Shown here: positions 19,763 to 29,901 of the stretch, in pieces
Numbering within the stretch: the first letter of the stretch is position 1
How the letters are laid out: every line of letters begins with the position of its first letter
DNA from: Candidatus Woesebacteria bacterium GW2011_GWB1_33_38
Lineage (GTDB): Bacteria; Patescibacteriota; Microgenomatia; UBA8517
Direction: 5' to 3'
NCBI GenBank assembly: GCA_000990005.1
Contig: LBPF01000005.1
Span: 1 to 50,804, forward strand
DNA: 50,804 bases
Notes under the pieces: model-generated
The model's input: only the letters and a program-made list of their open reading frames with translations
The model's database searches: none
What the model was told of the DNA's origin: nothing
Made by a program: the position numbers and the translations under genes

Positions 19763-21400
19763 TAAATTTCTACCTGACATTTGTGAGGGAATAGGTATTT
19801 TTAACAAATTTAAAACAGTAGGTGCAACATCAGCTAAAATCCCAGAGGGAAGAGTTTCACCTCTGCCAGTAAAATCTTTTGCTATTATTATAAGTGGAAC
19901 AGGATTAGTTGAATGTTCAGTCTCAATCTGTCCTGATTGAGAATTAATCATTTCTTCTACATTGCCATGATCTGCTGTTATAACTAAAGCTCCATCGTAA
20001 GCTAGTACAAAATTTGCAAGTCTTGCTACACACTCATCAGTAACCTGGCAAGCCTTAACAGCAGAACCAATGTTACCAGTGTGACCGACCATGTCTGGGT
20101 TTGCATAATTTATCAAAATAAATTTATAATCCAGATTTGTTTTTAATCTTTCTAAAACTGAGTCAGTTAATTCAATTGCACTCATTTCGGGCTTTAAATC
20201 ATAGGTTGCTACTTTTGGCGATGGCACAATCAAGTGTTCCTCAAGTTCAAAAGGCATTTCTTGTTGGCCATTAAAATAAAAGGTTACAAATTTTTCTTTC
20301 TCACTTTCTGAAGCTCTTAGCTGTCTTAATCCATTATCAGAAATTGCTCGTCCAATCGGCGTATCTACACTTTCTGGCGGGAAAGCAACCTTTGCACCCT
20401 CATTAACTAATATTTTTTCATATTCCGTCATAGTGGCAAAATATAAATTATTAAGTCTGACTGGTCGTTTAAAGGGAGAGACTTGAACCATTGAATTTTG
20501 ACTATCAATATGCTTTTTTAAATATTTAACTCTAAACGGATCGAATGAAGAGCGATTTGTGGCCTTAGAAAAATCGTTAAACACAAAAGACCTTGATAGT
20601 TGTCTTGGTCTATCAACTCTAAAATTAAAAAATATAACCGAGTCATTATCAGCTATAAGTTTTACAGGTTTACCGTCCCTACCCATAATTAAGGCAGGAT
20701 CTATAAATTCATCCGTTTTACCATTATCATAAGAGGCTTCAATTGCTTCTTCTGGAGTTTTAACCAAATTACCTTCACCTTTAGTTAAGGCGTTATATGC
20801 TTTTTCAGTTCTATCCCATCTAAAATCTCTATCCATGGCCCAATAACGACCCATTAAAGTTGCTATTTGACCAACTCCTTCTCTATTAATAACTTCTTTT
20901 ATTTTATTAAGATAAATTTTAGCGGCAGTTGGCGGAGAATCCCTACCATCAGTAAAAAGGTGTAAATATACTCTGTTAAATTTATTTCTGCTACATAATT
21001 GTAAAAGAGCAAATAAATGTTCTAAATTTGAATGTACCCCACCTGCTCCAATTAGACCCATTATGTGAAGATTTGATTTAAATTTATTAGCATGTTCAAG
21101 TGCTCCTAACAATGCCTTATTATCAAAAAATGTTCCCTCAGCAATGGACATATTAATTCTCATTAAATCCTGATAAATGATTCTTCCAGCTCCAAGATTT
21201 AAATGTCCTGTTTCAGTATTGCCTGCTTCACCGCGTGGTAAACCAACGGATTCTCCTGAAGCTTGTAACTCGGTATGAGGATAGCCAACTGTATATCTAT
21301 TCATGTTAATACAATTTGCAATTGAAATTGCATTACCTGCAGAAGGCGCAGAAATTCCCCAACCATCTAAAACTGTCAATATTACAAATTTTGGAGTCAT
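19736..21400 (-). CDS. gpmI: 2,3-bisphosphoglycerate-independent phosphoglycerate mutase
   Basis: VILTVLDGWGISAPSAGNAI; TADHGNVEEMINSQSGQIETEHSTNPVPLI. Confidence 0.95.
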   Translation of the reverse strand: MTPKFVILTVLDGWGISAPSAGNAISIANCINMNRYTVGYPHTELQASGESVGLPRGEAGNTETGHLNLGAGRIIYQDLMRINMSIAEGTFFDNKALLGALEHANKFKSNLHIMGLIGAGGVHSNLEHLFALLQLCSRNKFNRVYLHLFTDGRDSPPTAAKIYLNKIKEVINREGVGQIATLMGRYWAMDRDFRWDRTEKAYNALTKGEGNLVKTPEEAIEASYDNGKTDEFIDPALIMGRDGKPVKLIADNDSVIFFNFRVDRPRQLSRSFVFNDFSKATNRSSFDPFRVKYLKKHIDSQNSMVQVSPFKRPVRLNNLYFATMTEYEKILVNEGAKVAFPPESVDTPIGRAISDNGLRQLRASESEKEKFVTFYFNGQQEMPFELEEHLIVPSPKVATYDLKPEMSAIELTDSVLERLKTNLDYKFILINYANPDMVGHTGNIGSAVKACQVTDECVARLANFVLAYDGALVITADHGNVEEMINSQSGQIETEHSTNPVPLIIIAKDFTGRGETLPSGILADVAPTVLNLLKIPIPSQMSGRNLLEGFVFSN

Positions 21401-22656
21401 TCAAGTTCTAATTCAATTGCAGACAGTCTATTGTATTTTGCAACTCTCTCGCCTCGTGCCGGAGCACCAAATTTGGCATAATCAGAAGCGATTCCAACTG
21501 CAAAATCAGCAATAAAACTATCATTTGTTTCTCCTGACCTGTGGGAAGTAATTATTTTCCAATTTGCATCTTTGGTCATTTTAACAACCTGCAATGTCTC
21601 AGTAACAGTACCAATCTGATTAGGTTTTATTACGGCACCGTTACAGGCTTTTTCAGCAATTGCTTTCTGAACTCTTTTTGGGTTTGTGACCAAAAGATCA
21701 TCTCCAACAACTATGACTGACCCTGAAAGTTCAGAGGTTAATTTTTTCCAGCTATCCCAAGCATCTTCCTGAAAGGCATCCTCCAAAATAGCTAATCTAT
21801 AATTATTAATAAGTTCTTTGTAATAATCCAACAATTGGTTATCAGAAAGTGAACTTGACCTATCTCTGATAGTATAATCACCACTTTTATAAAAACTGTT
21901 AGCGGCCACATCTAAACCTAGAAAGACGTCCCTACCAAGTGAATAATTTGTTTCTCTTACAGATTCCACAAAGACTTCAAAGGCATCAGCATTGGTGAAT
22001 AAATTAGGGGCATATCCTCCTTCATGACCCACTGAATGAATGGCACCACGACGAGCTAAGTTTTGTCCGATTGTTTGATATATTTCAACACCCATTTGTA
22101 AACCTTCCGAGAATTTTTTATTAGTGGCAGGAATCATCCAAAATTCCTGAAAATCTAAGTTGCCTGCTCCATGAAGACCACCATTAATCATGTTTAATAG
22201 TGGTGTTGGTATTTTGATACCCTTTTTCATTCCCCGCTCAACTGTTAAGTCATTAATCCAAGTATAAAGAGCTTTGTTTTCAGAAATGGCAGCAATTTTA
22301 CAAACTACTTGAGAAATGGCTAAGATTGCATTTCCTCCATATTTTGTTTTATTCTCAGTTCCATCAAGAGATATTAATTTTTGATCTATCTCAGTTTGTT
22401 TTGTCGGGTCCATTCCAACTAACGCTGGTCCGAGAACAGAATTTATATTTTCTACAGCTTTTAAAACACCATCACCATGATACCTTGTTGCATCTTTGTC
22501 TCTTAATTCAAGAGCTTCGTGACTACCTGTTGATGTGCCAGCTGGTACGGAGGCTGTGGCAAAACGTCCATCATCTAATTGGCTATAACATTCAACTGTA
22601 GGAATACCACGACTATCAAGTATTTCCCGAGACCAAATACGTTTAATCATACTCAT
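21397..22656 (-). CDS. eno: Enolase
   Basis: SREILDSRGIPTVE; SHRSGETNDSFIADFAVG. Confidence 0.97.
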   Translation of the reverse strand: MSMIKRIWSREILDSRGIPTVECYSQLDDGRFATASVPAGTSTGSHEALELRDKDATRYHGDGVLKAVENINSVLGPALVGMDPTKQTEIDQKLISLDGTENKTKYGGNAILAISQVVCKIAAISENKALYTWINDLTVERGMKKGIKIPTPLLNMINGGLHGAGNLDFQEFWMIPATNKKFSEGLQMGVEIYQTIGQNLARRGAIHSVGHEGGYAPNLFTNADAFEVFVESVRETNYSLGRDVFLGLDVAANSFYKSGDYTIRDRSSSLSDNQLLDYYKELINNYRLAILEDAFQEDAWDSWKKLTSELSGSVIVVGDDLLVTNPKRVQKAIAEKACNGAVIKPNQIGTVTETLQVVKMTKDANWKIITSHRSGETNDSFIADFAVGIASDYAKFGAPARGERVAKYNRLSAIELELE

Positions 22657-24935
22657 ATATTTTTTTCTGTTTCAGAGATCATTTTTCTAACTCTATTAAT
22701 AGCATCAGGGTTAACTGAAACGCTTGTAACTCCAGCTTTAACCAAAATTTCAATCATTTCATCGTAAGTACTTGCGGCTTGGCCACAAATCGATGAAGTT
22801 ATTCCATACTTATGACATATTTTAATTATTCTTTTCAAGGCCCAAATTACTTCAGGTTGCATTTCATTAAATTCAGTTGCAACAGTTGAATTGTCTCTAT
22901 CTGTACCCTGAAGTAGCATTGTTAAATCATTACTACCAATTGATATTCCATCAATACCAACTTTAATAAATTCTTCAAGTAAAATAACATTAACAGGTAT
23001 CTCAACCATCATCCAAAATTTAAATGTTGGGTCATCAAAAAGTCCAGCAGCGTTAACAAGTCTTCTGACTCTTCTTAATTCGTCGGGTGAGCGGACAAAC
23101 GGAATCATAATGTGAAGATTATTGTATTTTTCTCTGACTCTTTTTAATGCTGTAAGTTCTAGATTAAATACTTCAGGATCTGAAATGTATCGAAATGCAC
23201 CCCTGAAACCTAACATAGGATTAGGTTCTTTAGGTTCCCAATGAATACCACCCTCTAAACTTCTATATTCGTTTGTCTTAAAATCAGTAGCTCTATAAAC
23301 TACCTGTCTGGGGTAAAACGAGTCAGCAAAAGTAGTTAAACTTTTAATTAGTTTCTCAATAAAAACATCTTGTGTTTTTCGCTTTATTGCTTCTTTGGGA
23401 TGGATTCCAATATCAGCAATTATAAATTCAGCACGAAGTAACCCAACACCGTCAACATTCATCTTGGAAACCTCTCTGGCTCTATCAGGTTCAGCCAGAT
23501 TAACATAAACTTTGGTGGCAGTCTTTAATTCAGTTAATGGCTTAGAGTCTACTGTCAACTGTAGGCTATCAGCTGTAGACAATTTTTGTCCTCCTTCGAA
23601 CACTTCCCCTGTTTTCCCATTTACTGTCACAATTTGTCCTTCTTTTAATATTTTAGTGGCCATTTTTGTTCCTACTACACACGGGGTACCCATTTCACGA
23701 CTAACAATTGCGGCGTGAGAAGTCATCCCTCCTTCATTTGTAATAATGGCAGAAGCCTTTTTCATTGCAGGAACATAATCAGGAGAGGTCATTGGAGCTA
23801 CCAGTACATCTCCTTTTTCTATTCTATCAATCTCTTTTGGAGATCGTAAAATTTTAACAACACCTGTTCCAATTCCAGGTGAAGCAGGTATGCCTTTTAA
23901 AACAGGTGATAAGTTATTAGATATAGAGTTATTAGTGCCCTTTATATCCTTATCACTTTTGGACTTTATATCTTGTATCGTGGTAACTGGTCTTGTTTGA
24001 ACAATATACAATTTATTCTTTTCTCTAGCCCATTCAACGTCTTGAGGATAGTAATAATGCTCTTGAAGTTTTTGGGCAAGTTTAGCAAGTGAAATAATTT
24101 CTTCATCAGATAATTTAATTTTCTCTACAAGTTTTTTATTAACCGCAATTTCCTCAGTTATATTATTCTTTTTGGTCAAAAGTTTTTCTTGGGTATTTAC
24201 TTCTTTGGAAAGAATTGCAAAAGTATCTTTTTGGACCACATAGTGATCAGGAACGTAACTTCCCTGAACTATCATTTCTCCCAACCCCCAAACAGCATCA
24301 ATTACAATCCTATCTTTCAAGTTGGTGACAGGATCAATTGAAAACATAATTCCAGACACTTCAGATTGAATCATTTTTTGAACAATCACAGAAATACCGA
24401 CCTTTTCGTGTTTTATCTTATTTTGTACTCTGTAATAGATTGATCTGGGTGTAAAAAGCGAGGCCCAACACTCCCTAATTGCAATTTGAAGATTTGCTTC
24501 ACCTTTAATATTTAAAAGTGATGTTTGCTGGCCAGCAAAACTCGTTCCTGGCCTGTCTTCTGCTGTTGCTGACGATCTAACAGCTACCAAAGCATGGGAA
24601 AATCTTCCTGATAATTTTCTGTATGCAATATTTACTTCTTTAAACACACTTTCAGGGAATTTACTGCTATTAATTATCTTTTGTATTTTTTTAGAGGCAC
24701 TCTCAAGCTGGGCTGGATCATTAACATCAGTTACTGCCAAGATATCATATATTTTAGAAGATATATCATTTTCAGATAAAAATAAATCATAGGCCGGCAC
24801 AGTAACCGCAAAACCATCAGGAACAGGAAAACCAGCTTTGGTCATCTCACCTAAATTTGCGCCTTTTCCACCAACCAAAGAAAGATCTTCTTTATCAATA
24901 TCTTTAAATTTAACAACTAAAGGCAGTGAAGTCAT
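22653..24935 (-). CDS. ppsA: Phosphoenolpyruvate synthase
   Basis: VGGKGANLGEMTKAGFPVPDGFAVT; GGMTSHAAIVSREMGTPCVVG; SSICGQAAS. Confidence 0.93.
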   Translation of the reverse strand: MTSLPLVVKFKDIDKEDLSLVGGKGANLGEMTKAGFPVPDGFAVTVPAYDLFLSENDISSKIYDILAVTDVNDPAQLESASKKIQKIINSSKFPESVFKEVNIAYRKLSGRFSHALVAVRSSATAEDRPGTSFAGQQTSLLNIKGEANLQIAIRECWASLFTPRSIYYRVQNKIKHEKVGISVIVQKMIQSEVSGIMFSIDPVTNLKDRIVIDAVWGLGEMIVQGSYVPDHYVVQKDTFAILSKEVNTQEKLLTKKNNITEEIAVNKKLVEKIKLSDEEIISLAKLAQKLQEHYYYPQDVEWAREKNKLYIVQTRPVTTIQDIKSKSDKDIKGTNNSISNNLSPVLKGIPASPGIGTGVVKILRSPKEIDRIEKGDVLVAPMTSPDYVPAMKKASAIITNEGGMTSHAAIVSREMGTPCVVGTKMATKILKEGQIVTVNGKTGEVFEGGQKLSTADSLQLTVDSKPLTELKTATKVYVNLAEPDRAREVSKMNVDGVGLLRAEFIIADIGIHPKEAIKRKTQDVFIEKLIKSLTTFADSFYPRQVVYRATDFKTNEYRSLEGGIHWEPKEPNPMLGFRGAFRYISDPEVFNLELTALKRVREKYNNLHIMIPFVRSPDELRRVRRLVNAAGLFDDPTFKFWMMVEIPVNVILLEEFIKVGIDGISIGSNDLTMLLQGTDRDNSTVATEFNEMQPEVIWALKRIIKICHKYGITSSICGQAASTYDEMIEILVKAGVTSVSVNPDAINRVRKMISETEKNI

Positions 24936-24952
24936 ATTATTAACTATATCAT

Positions 24953-25984
24953 CTAATGGACCGGTTGGGAAAGAGATTCTTTTAATTTAATAATCCAGGG
25001 CTCGGGTCCGGGGTCATCATTCCTTAATAATGATAAATGTAAGCCTAACCAAGCACAGTAATGCGCTAGTTCCAGTGCTTGAACCAGCTTAGTAGACCCC
25101 TTAAGTGAATAGGTTAGGTAGTTATTTCCTTGTTCATCAAAAATCTTCTTGGTTATTTTAAACCTTTCTTTGACTCTTGGGTGTACAAAATCACTTTCAA
25201 AAAATAGATATTTAAATTTATCTTTAATATAACTAGGTTGTTGGGTGGCCTCAATTAAAACGTGATTCACTTCTGGAAAATCATAAAATTGGGTAAATGT
25301 CCTACCTATTTCACACATTGCATTTCTGCCTGCGTTTAATGCTCCTAAGAAAGGTCTTCCAGATAACAGTATCGGCAAAAAGTCACTTAATTTTTTTGCC
25401 ATTTCTAATACATTCCAGACTTCTCTAATTTTAGTTAGTTCCCCAAGTCCGGCAAAAAGCTCATCCTTGCTCAATTTTAGAATCCCCAAATTAGCTAAAG
25501 TGCCAGAAAGAGCTCCAAAAGATATTCCCAATCCAACCTTGGGATAATCTGAAGGATTAACAGACTTACTTTCAACATAAACACCTTCAATTTCCTTATT
25601 AATAATCATGTCTTTTAATTTTCCATTTGTCGTTACTGCAATCATTTTTGCTCCAACTTTTTTGGCGTCATTAAAAGCAGAAAGAGTTTCCTCAGTATTT
25701 CCTGAATATGAATTTAATATAACAAGTGTGTCTTTATTCACCCAAATCGGAAGATCATAATCATTATGGATATCAATATCGTAAGGCACCTTAAAATCTT
25801 CTTCATATAAACCTTCAAGAATTTTGGCCGCATTCGATGAGCCCCCCATCCCGCTTATTACGATAGCTTTGGGAGTAAATTTTGTTAAATTGAATCTCAT
25901 AGCTTCCTCGAACGTTTTTTTAATCTGTTCAGGGAATAAATTAAGCGAATCCTCAATCCCTAACGAATCAAGTGTGTTTGTCAT
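24953..25984 (-). CDS. Bifunctional phosphoglucose/phosphomannose isomerase (SIS domain)
   Basis: GMGGSSNAAKILEGLY; LVILNSYSGNTEETLSAFNDAKKVGAKMIAVTTNGKL. Confidence 0.88.
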   Translation of the reverse strand: MTNTLDSLGIEDSLNLFPEQIKKTFEEAMRFNLTKFTPKAIVISGMGGSSNAAKILEGLYEEDFKVPYDIDIHNDYDLPIWVNKDTLVILNSYSGNTEETLSAFNDAKKVGAKMIAVTTNGKLKDMIINKEIEGVYVESKSVNPSDYPKVGLGISFGALSGTLANLGILKLSKDELFAGLGELTKIREVWNVLEMAKKLSDFLPILLSGRPFLGALNAGRNAMCEIGRTFTQFYDFPEVNHVLIEATQQPSYIKDKFKYLFFESDFVHPRVKERFKITKKIFDEQGNNYLTYSLKGSTKLVQALELAHYCAWLGLHLSLLRNDDPGPEPWIIKLKESLSQPVH

Positions 25985-25986
25985 AT

Positions 25987-27351
25987 TTATATTTTTTCTT
26001 TACCACCCAGAGACTCAATTGTTGTCACTAATTCTTTTATTTTTTCCTCCAAAAGTTTGTCATTATCAGCTTCAACATTCAATCGCAGTAAAGGTTCAGT
26101 GTTTGAAGGTCGAACATTAAACCACCAATCACTAAACCACACACTTACACCATCAAGCCAATCAACAGATTTAGAAATTTCTCTATATTTTTCTTCAATT
26201 TTTTTCATAACATCCTGTTTATCTTCTACTATAAAATTAATTTCACCCGAATCACGATATTTATTATATTCATTATACAATTCTGATAATTTCTTATTCT
26301 TGATAGACATAAGCTCACTAACCAATAACGCGGCTATTATTGCTGAGTCAGCAAAAAAATTTTCTTTAAAAAAGTAATGTCCAGAATGCTCACCGCAGAA
26401 ATCGGCATCATTTTCTCTCATCGCAGTTTTAATAAGTGTATAGCCTACTCGAACACGAACAGGTTTGCCACCATTTTTTTGTACTATTTCTGGTACCACA
26501 CGTCCAACGATGGCGTTGTATAAAATTGTTGCCCCTGGATGGTTTTTTAAAATATTTTCTGCAATAATTGCAGTCATTATCGTTCCAGATAAAGTTCTAC
26601 CTTTTTCATCAATCATAAAAACCCTGTCAGCGTCTCCGTCAAAAATCAAACCAAAATCAGCTTTTATTTCCTTTACTTTATTTGTACAATCTAATCGATT
26701 TTTTTCTTCTATTGGACTGGGAACGTGATTAGGAAAAGTGCCATCTAGCTCATAAAATAATCTAGTTACCTTCCATGGTAATATTTCTTCTAATTTGGGT
26801 AAATAATAGCCAGCCATCCCATTGCCTGTATCTGAAACCACAATATACGATTTCATTTTGGATAAATCTATAAATTTTAATAAATGATCAATCCATCTCT
26901 GTAAAACATCTCTCTTTTCCAGAGTTCCCTTTTTATCTGAGTTAATCATTAAATTTTCATCAGACAAAGCTATTTCCCTAATTTTTAATATTTCATTCAC
27001 AGGGAGTGAACCCTTCTTTGCCATTTTAATACCGTTATATTCAGAAGGATTATGTGAAGCACTAATAGTAATTGAGAGATCTTCATCGTATACACCAGCA
27101 GCATAAAAAAGCATATCTGTCGAAAGGTAGCCCAAATCAAATACATCTACACCCGAGTTTATAAAAGTCTCCATAAACAATTGATGAAATTTAGGAGAGG
27201 TCACTCTCATATCATGTCCTATTTGGACTCTTTTAGGATTGAATAATTTTATTATTGCCTGAGCAATTCTCACTAAACCTTCTTCATCTAATTGCTTACC
27301 AGCTACTGCTCTAATATCGTAATCCCTAAAAATTGAAGGGTCAATTATCAT
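25987..27351 (-). CDS. Phosphomannomutase/phosphoglucomutase
   Basis: TISASHNPSEYNGIKM; IFDGDADRVFMIDEKG; RPSNTEPLLRLNVE. Confidence 0.95.
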   Translation of the reverse strand: MIIDPSIFRDYDIRAVAGKQLDEEGLVRIAQAIIKLFNPKRVQIGHDMRVTSPKFHQLFMETFINSGVDVFDLGYLSTDMLFYAAGVYDEDLSITISASHNPSEYNGIKMAKKGSLPVNEILKIREIALSDENLMINSDKKGTLEKRDVLQRWIDHLLKFIDLSKMKSYIVVSDTGNGMAGYYLPKLEEILPWKVTRLFYELDGTFPNHVPSPIEEKNRLDCTNKVKEIKADFGLIFDGDADRVFMIDEKGRTLSGTIMTAIIAENILKNHPGATILYNAIVGRVVPEIVQKNGGKPVRVRVGYTLIKTAMRENDADFCGEHSGHYFFKENFFADSAIIAALLVSELMSIKNKKLSELYNEYNKYRDSGEINFIVEDKQDVMKKIEEKYREISKSVDWLDGVSVWFSDWWFNVRPSNTEPLLRLNVEADNDKLLEEKIKELVTTIESLGGKEKI

Positions 27352-27366
27352 AGATTTTAATGTTAC

Positions 27367-27912
27367 TTAGCTTAAACGTTTTAGTATAAATAAGTCAAGA
27401 GCTAGCTTTAAATCAACCTTACTCGTTTTTGACTTAACATCAATTTCTGCAAGTTCTGAAATTAATAATCCCACCCCTGGGGTGGGATTTGTTTGGTATC
27501 TTTTCTTAAGTTTCCAAGCAATCATGGCAAATATATATTCTACTGCGTTAGTTTTTAATAGCTCATGGAAACCTTTAATTGTCATATTATCCAAAAATTT
27601 CCACAGAAGAATCGGTAGTTCATACTTTTCTGTTTTATCAGGATTTAACATCTTTAATGCACTTGCAGGGTGAGAACCTGCTATGTAAACAACCAGAGTT
27701 CCTGGAAGTTTTTTGATTAGATTAAGTTCCTTCTTACCTATTAGTTTGTAATCCCTAATTATAATTAACTTTTCCGTACCAAAAAGTGACGGTGTGTCTT
27801 CAATTTTGTCATTAACTATCTCCCAACCTCTTTTTTTGGCTACTGTAATAAATTTAGTAAGCCTTGCGTAACTTTTCTCCGTATCTGTTCCATGTAAAAC
27901 TATTATTTTCAT
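27367..27912 (-). CDS. DNA polymerase III delta subunit-like (HolA-like, short)
   Basis: MKIIVLHGTDTEKSYARL; ELAEIDVKSKTSKVDLKLALDLFILKRL. Confidence 0.6.
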   Translation of the reverse strand: MKIIVLHGTDTEKSYARLTKFITVAKKRGWEIVNDKIEDTPSLFGTEKLIIIRDYKLIGKKELNLIKKLPGTLVVYIAGSHPASALKMLNPDKTEKYELPILLWKFLDNMTIKGFHELLKTNAVEYIFAMIAWKLKKRYQTNPTPGVGLLISELAEIDVKSKTSKVDLKLALDLFILKRLS

Positions 27913-27930
27913 ACTTGTAAGGTTCAACCT

Positions 27931-28377
27931 TTAAAGGTTGTCTAATTTGACAATCATTTGTTTAAGTTTATCTTTAAAATTATTATGCCCTCTTCTCGTA
28001 TGTGGTGTTAATGCTCCTGAAAAATTTTTGGGGATGTGGGAAAGTTCATGCAAAAGTACTTCATCCTGTTTTCTTTTATCAAGTTTATCAAAATACTCTG
28101 AAATAACTTCAACGATGTAAGCAGGCTCTACATTTAAAGTTGTTTGCCAAAGTCTCGGCAAACCCCAAGTTCTAGCATAAGCTCTGGCCTTACTGCCATG
28201 TGATCTATAGAAAAATATTCTGCCATAACTAAGCCACTCCAAATCCAAATCTGTTATTAGCTTTTTAACTCTTGCTTGAATTTCAGAGTCAAGATCCCAC
28301 TTAACCCCGGAAGATCTCTGACCCCTCTTTAATTTGTTCATCAAATTTAATAGCAACAGTTTCACCCTTTGGGGCAA
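27931..28377 (-). CDS. Putative metallopeptidase (HELSH..GH)
   Basis: DEVLLHELSHIPKNFSGALTPHTRRGH. Confidence 0.75.
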   Translation of the reverse strand: MPQRVKLLLLNLMNKLKRGQRSSGVKWDLDSEIQARVKKLITDLDLEWLSYGRIFFYRSHGSKARAYARTWGLPRLWQTTLNVEPAYIVEVISEYFDKLDKRKQDEVLLHELSHIPKNFSGALTPHTRRGHNNFKDKLKQMIVKLDNL

Positions 28378-28546
28378 AACTTACTTTTTTAAAACCAATT
28401 TGAATATACTCTATTTTTGGTTGAATTGAATCTTTAAGCCTGTCCATGACACGAATACTATCATTGATTGAGAGATCAGAAATCAAGGTAACAATCGAAA
28501 CACCAGTTTTTTCATAATATTTTGAAACTGTACCTATTTTAAACAT
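28301..28546 (-). CDS. Small EF-Tu domain 2-like protein
   Basis: IGTVSKYYEKTGVSIVTL..LSINDSIRV..FAPKGETVAIKFDEQIKEGSEIFRG. Confidence 0.6.
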   Translation of the reverse strand: MFKIGTVSKYYEKTGVSIVTLISDLSINDSIRVMDRLKDSIQPKIEYIQIGFKKVSFAPKGETVAIKFDEQIKEGSEIFRG

Positions 28547-29066
28547 CTTTAGAAAATACTTTCATGGCGTGAGTCATAGCAATTGCAAGCGCGTCTGCAG
28601 CATTATCAAAGTGAGTTTTTTTCTTGTTTTCACTTTTAACTTTATTGCCCAAAATCTTTCTTACATGAGCTTGAACTTCTTTTTTCTTGGCTCTCCCTGA
28701 TCCTGTTATTAATTTCTTTATAGTTCCGGGGGCATATTCAGCTACAAAGATATTTAATTTTCTAGCAGCCAGGAGCATTACTCCTTGAGCTTGACCAACT
28801 GCAATTACTGTTTTGGCATTTGTGGCAAAGAATACTTTTTCAAAAACAAAAACATCAGGCTTAAACTTTTCAATAAGTTTTAAGGTTTTCTCAAAAATTA
28901 TTTCAAGTCTTTCTTCCTTTAGAAGTGATTTGTCTGTTTCAATTAATCCCCATTCAATAACCTCAAGGCCTTTGCCTGTAATTGCTGATACGTCAGTTAC
29001 GTTTATACAACCAAAACCTGTAGTGGCTGTCCCTGGATCAATACCTAGAATTTTCATACTTATCAA
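28539..29066 (-). CDS. ruvC: Holliday junction resolvase RuvC
   Basis: ILGIDPGTATTGFG; GTIKKLITGSGRAKKKEVQAHVRKIL; DNAADALAIAMTHA. Confidence 0.95.
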   Translation of the reverse strand: MISMKILGIDPGTATTGFGCINVTDVSAITGKGLEVIEWGLIETDKSLLKEERLEIIFEKTLKLIEKFKPDVFVFEKVFFATNAKTVIAVGQAQGVMLLAARKLNIFVAEYAPGTIKKLITGSGRAKKKEVQAHVRKILGNKVKSENKKKTHFDNAADALAIAMTHAMKVFSKDV

Positions 29067-29080
29067 GTATATATGAAGTC

Positions 29081-29497
29081 TTACTTTTTTGCTTTTGAAG
29101 TTTTGGTCTTTTTGACTTTTTTGGACGTTTTTACTTCTTTTTGTAATTTTGATTTTTCTCTAGCATTACTCCTCCAGTAAATTTTATCAATCTCCTTAGG
29201 TGCTTTGTTTCTGGTGTAGTAAAGTTTTGCTCTTTTTACTCCTTTTGTACCCTTTTTGATAACTTCAATCTTTTCAATTGTAGGAAGATCAACTGGAAAA
29301 ATTCTCTCAATTCCAATTGCAGCTTCACCAATTCTTCTAACTGTAAACATCTTACGGCCAGTTTCACCTTTAATAGCAAGTACCATACCATCAAAGAAAG
29401 CTACTCTAGTTTTGTCACCTTCTTTAATTCTTTGGAAAACTTTAATTCTGTCCCCAATTCCAAACTCAACTTCCTTGTGTTTAATTTTTAATGCCAT
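29081..29497 (-). CDS. rplS: 50S ribosomal protein L19 with Lys-rich tail
   Basis: FGIGDRIKVFQRIKEGDKTRVAFFDGMVLAIKG; GIERIFPVDLPTIEKIEVIKKGTKGVKRAKLYYTR. Confidence 0.92.
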   Translation of the reverse strand: MALKIKHKEVEFGIGDRIKVFQRIKEGDKTRVAFFDGMVLAIKGETGRKMFTVRRIGEAAIGIERIFPVDLPTIEKIEVIKKGTKGVKRAKLYYTRNKAPKEIDKIYWRSNAREKSKLQKEVKTSKKVKKTKTSKAKK

Positions 29498-29510
29498 GAG
29501 AAGTATTATA

Positions 29511-29885
29511 CTATTTATTTTTGAGCCCGCCTAGTACCATTGGTAAACTTAGAAGCTGTCTTCTGATTGGATCAAGAATAAGACCCATTGATTCAAGCGT
29601 TACGGCACCTAATAAGTTACTATCACCTTTTTCTCCAAAAATAACTGGAGCATGGCCTTTTTCCTCGCCGTATGAATATAAAGCTCCACCCATTTTTCTA
29701 GTGATTAAATCTCCATTAGCAAGAGAAAACTCTTTTTCAGACATTGGTTTTATGCCAAGTTTTTTTAAAATTTCGGCATCAACCACAGAATAAACTGCCC
29801 CAGAATCAACCATGAAGTAGACACTCTCAAAAACATTAGGTTTTAGTGGATTTGCAATCTTTACTCTCAAATTTGTTATTCCCAT
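29511..29885 (-). CDS. Retropepsin-like aspartic protease family protein
   Basis: FMVDSGAVYSVVDAEILKKLGI; LLGAVTLESMGLILDPIRRQLL. Confidence 0.82.
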   Translation of the reverse strand: MGITNLRVKIANPLKPNVFESVYFMVDSGAVYSVVDAEILKKLGIKPMSEKEFSLANGDLITRKMGGALYSYGEEKGHAPVIFGEKGDSNLLGAVTLESMGLILDPIRRQLLSLPMVLGGLKNK

Positions 29886-29901
29886 ATGTATCTATTATAC
29901 A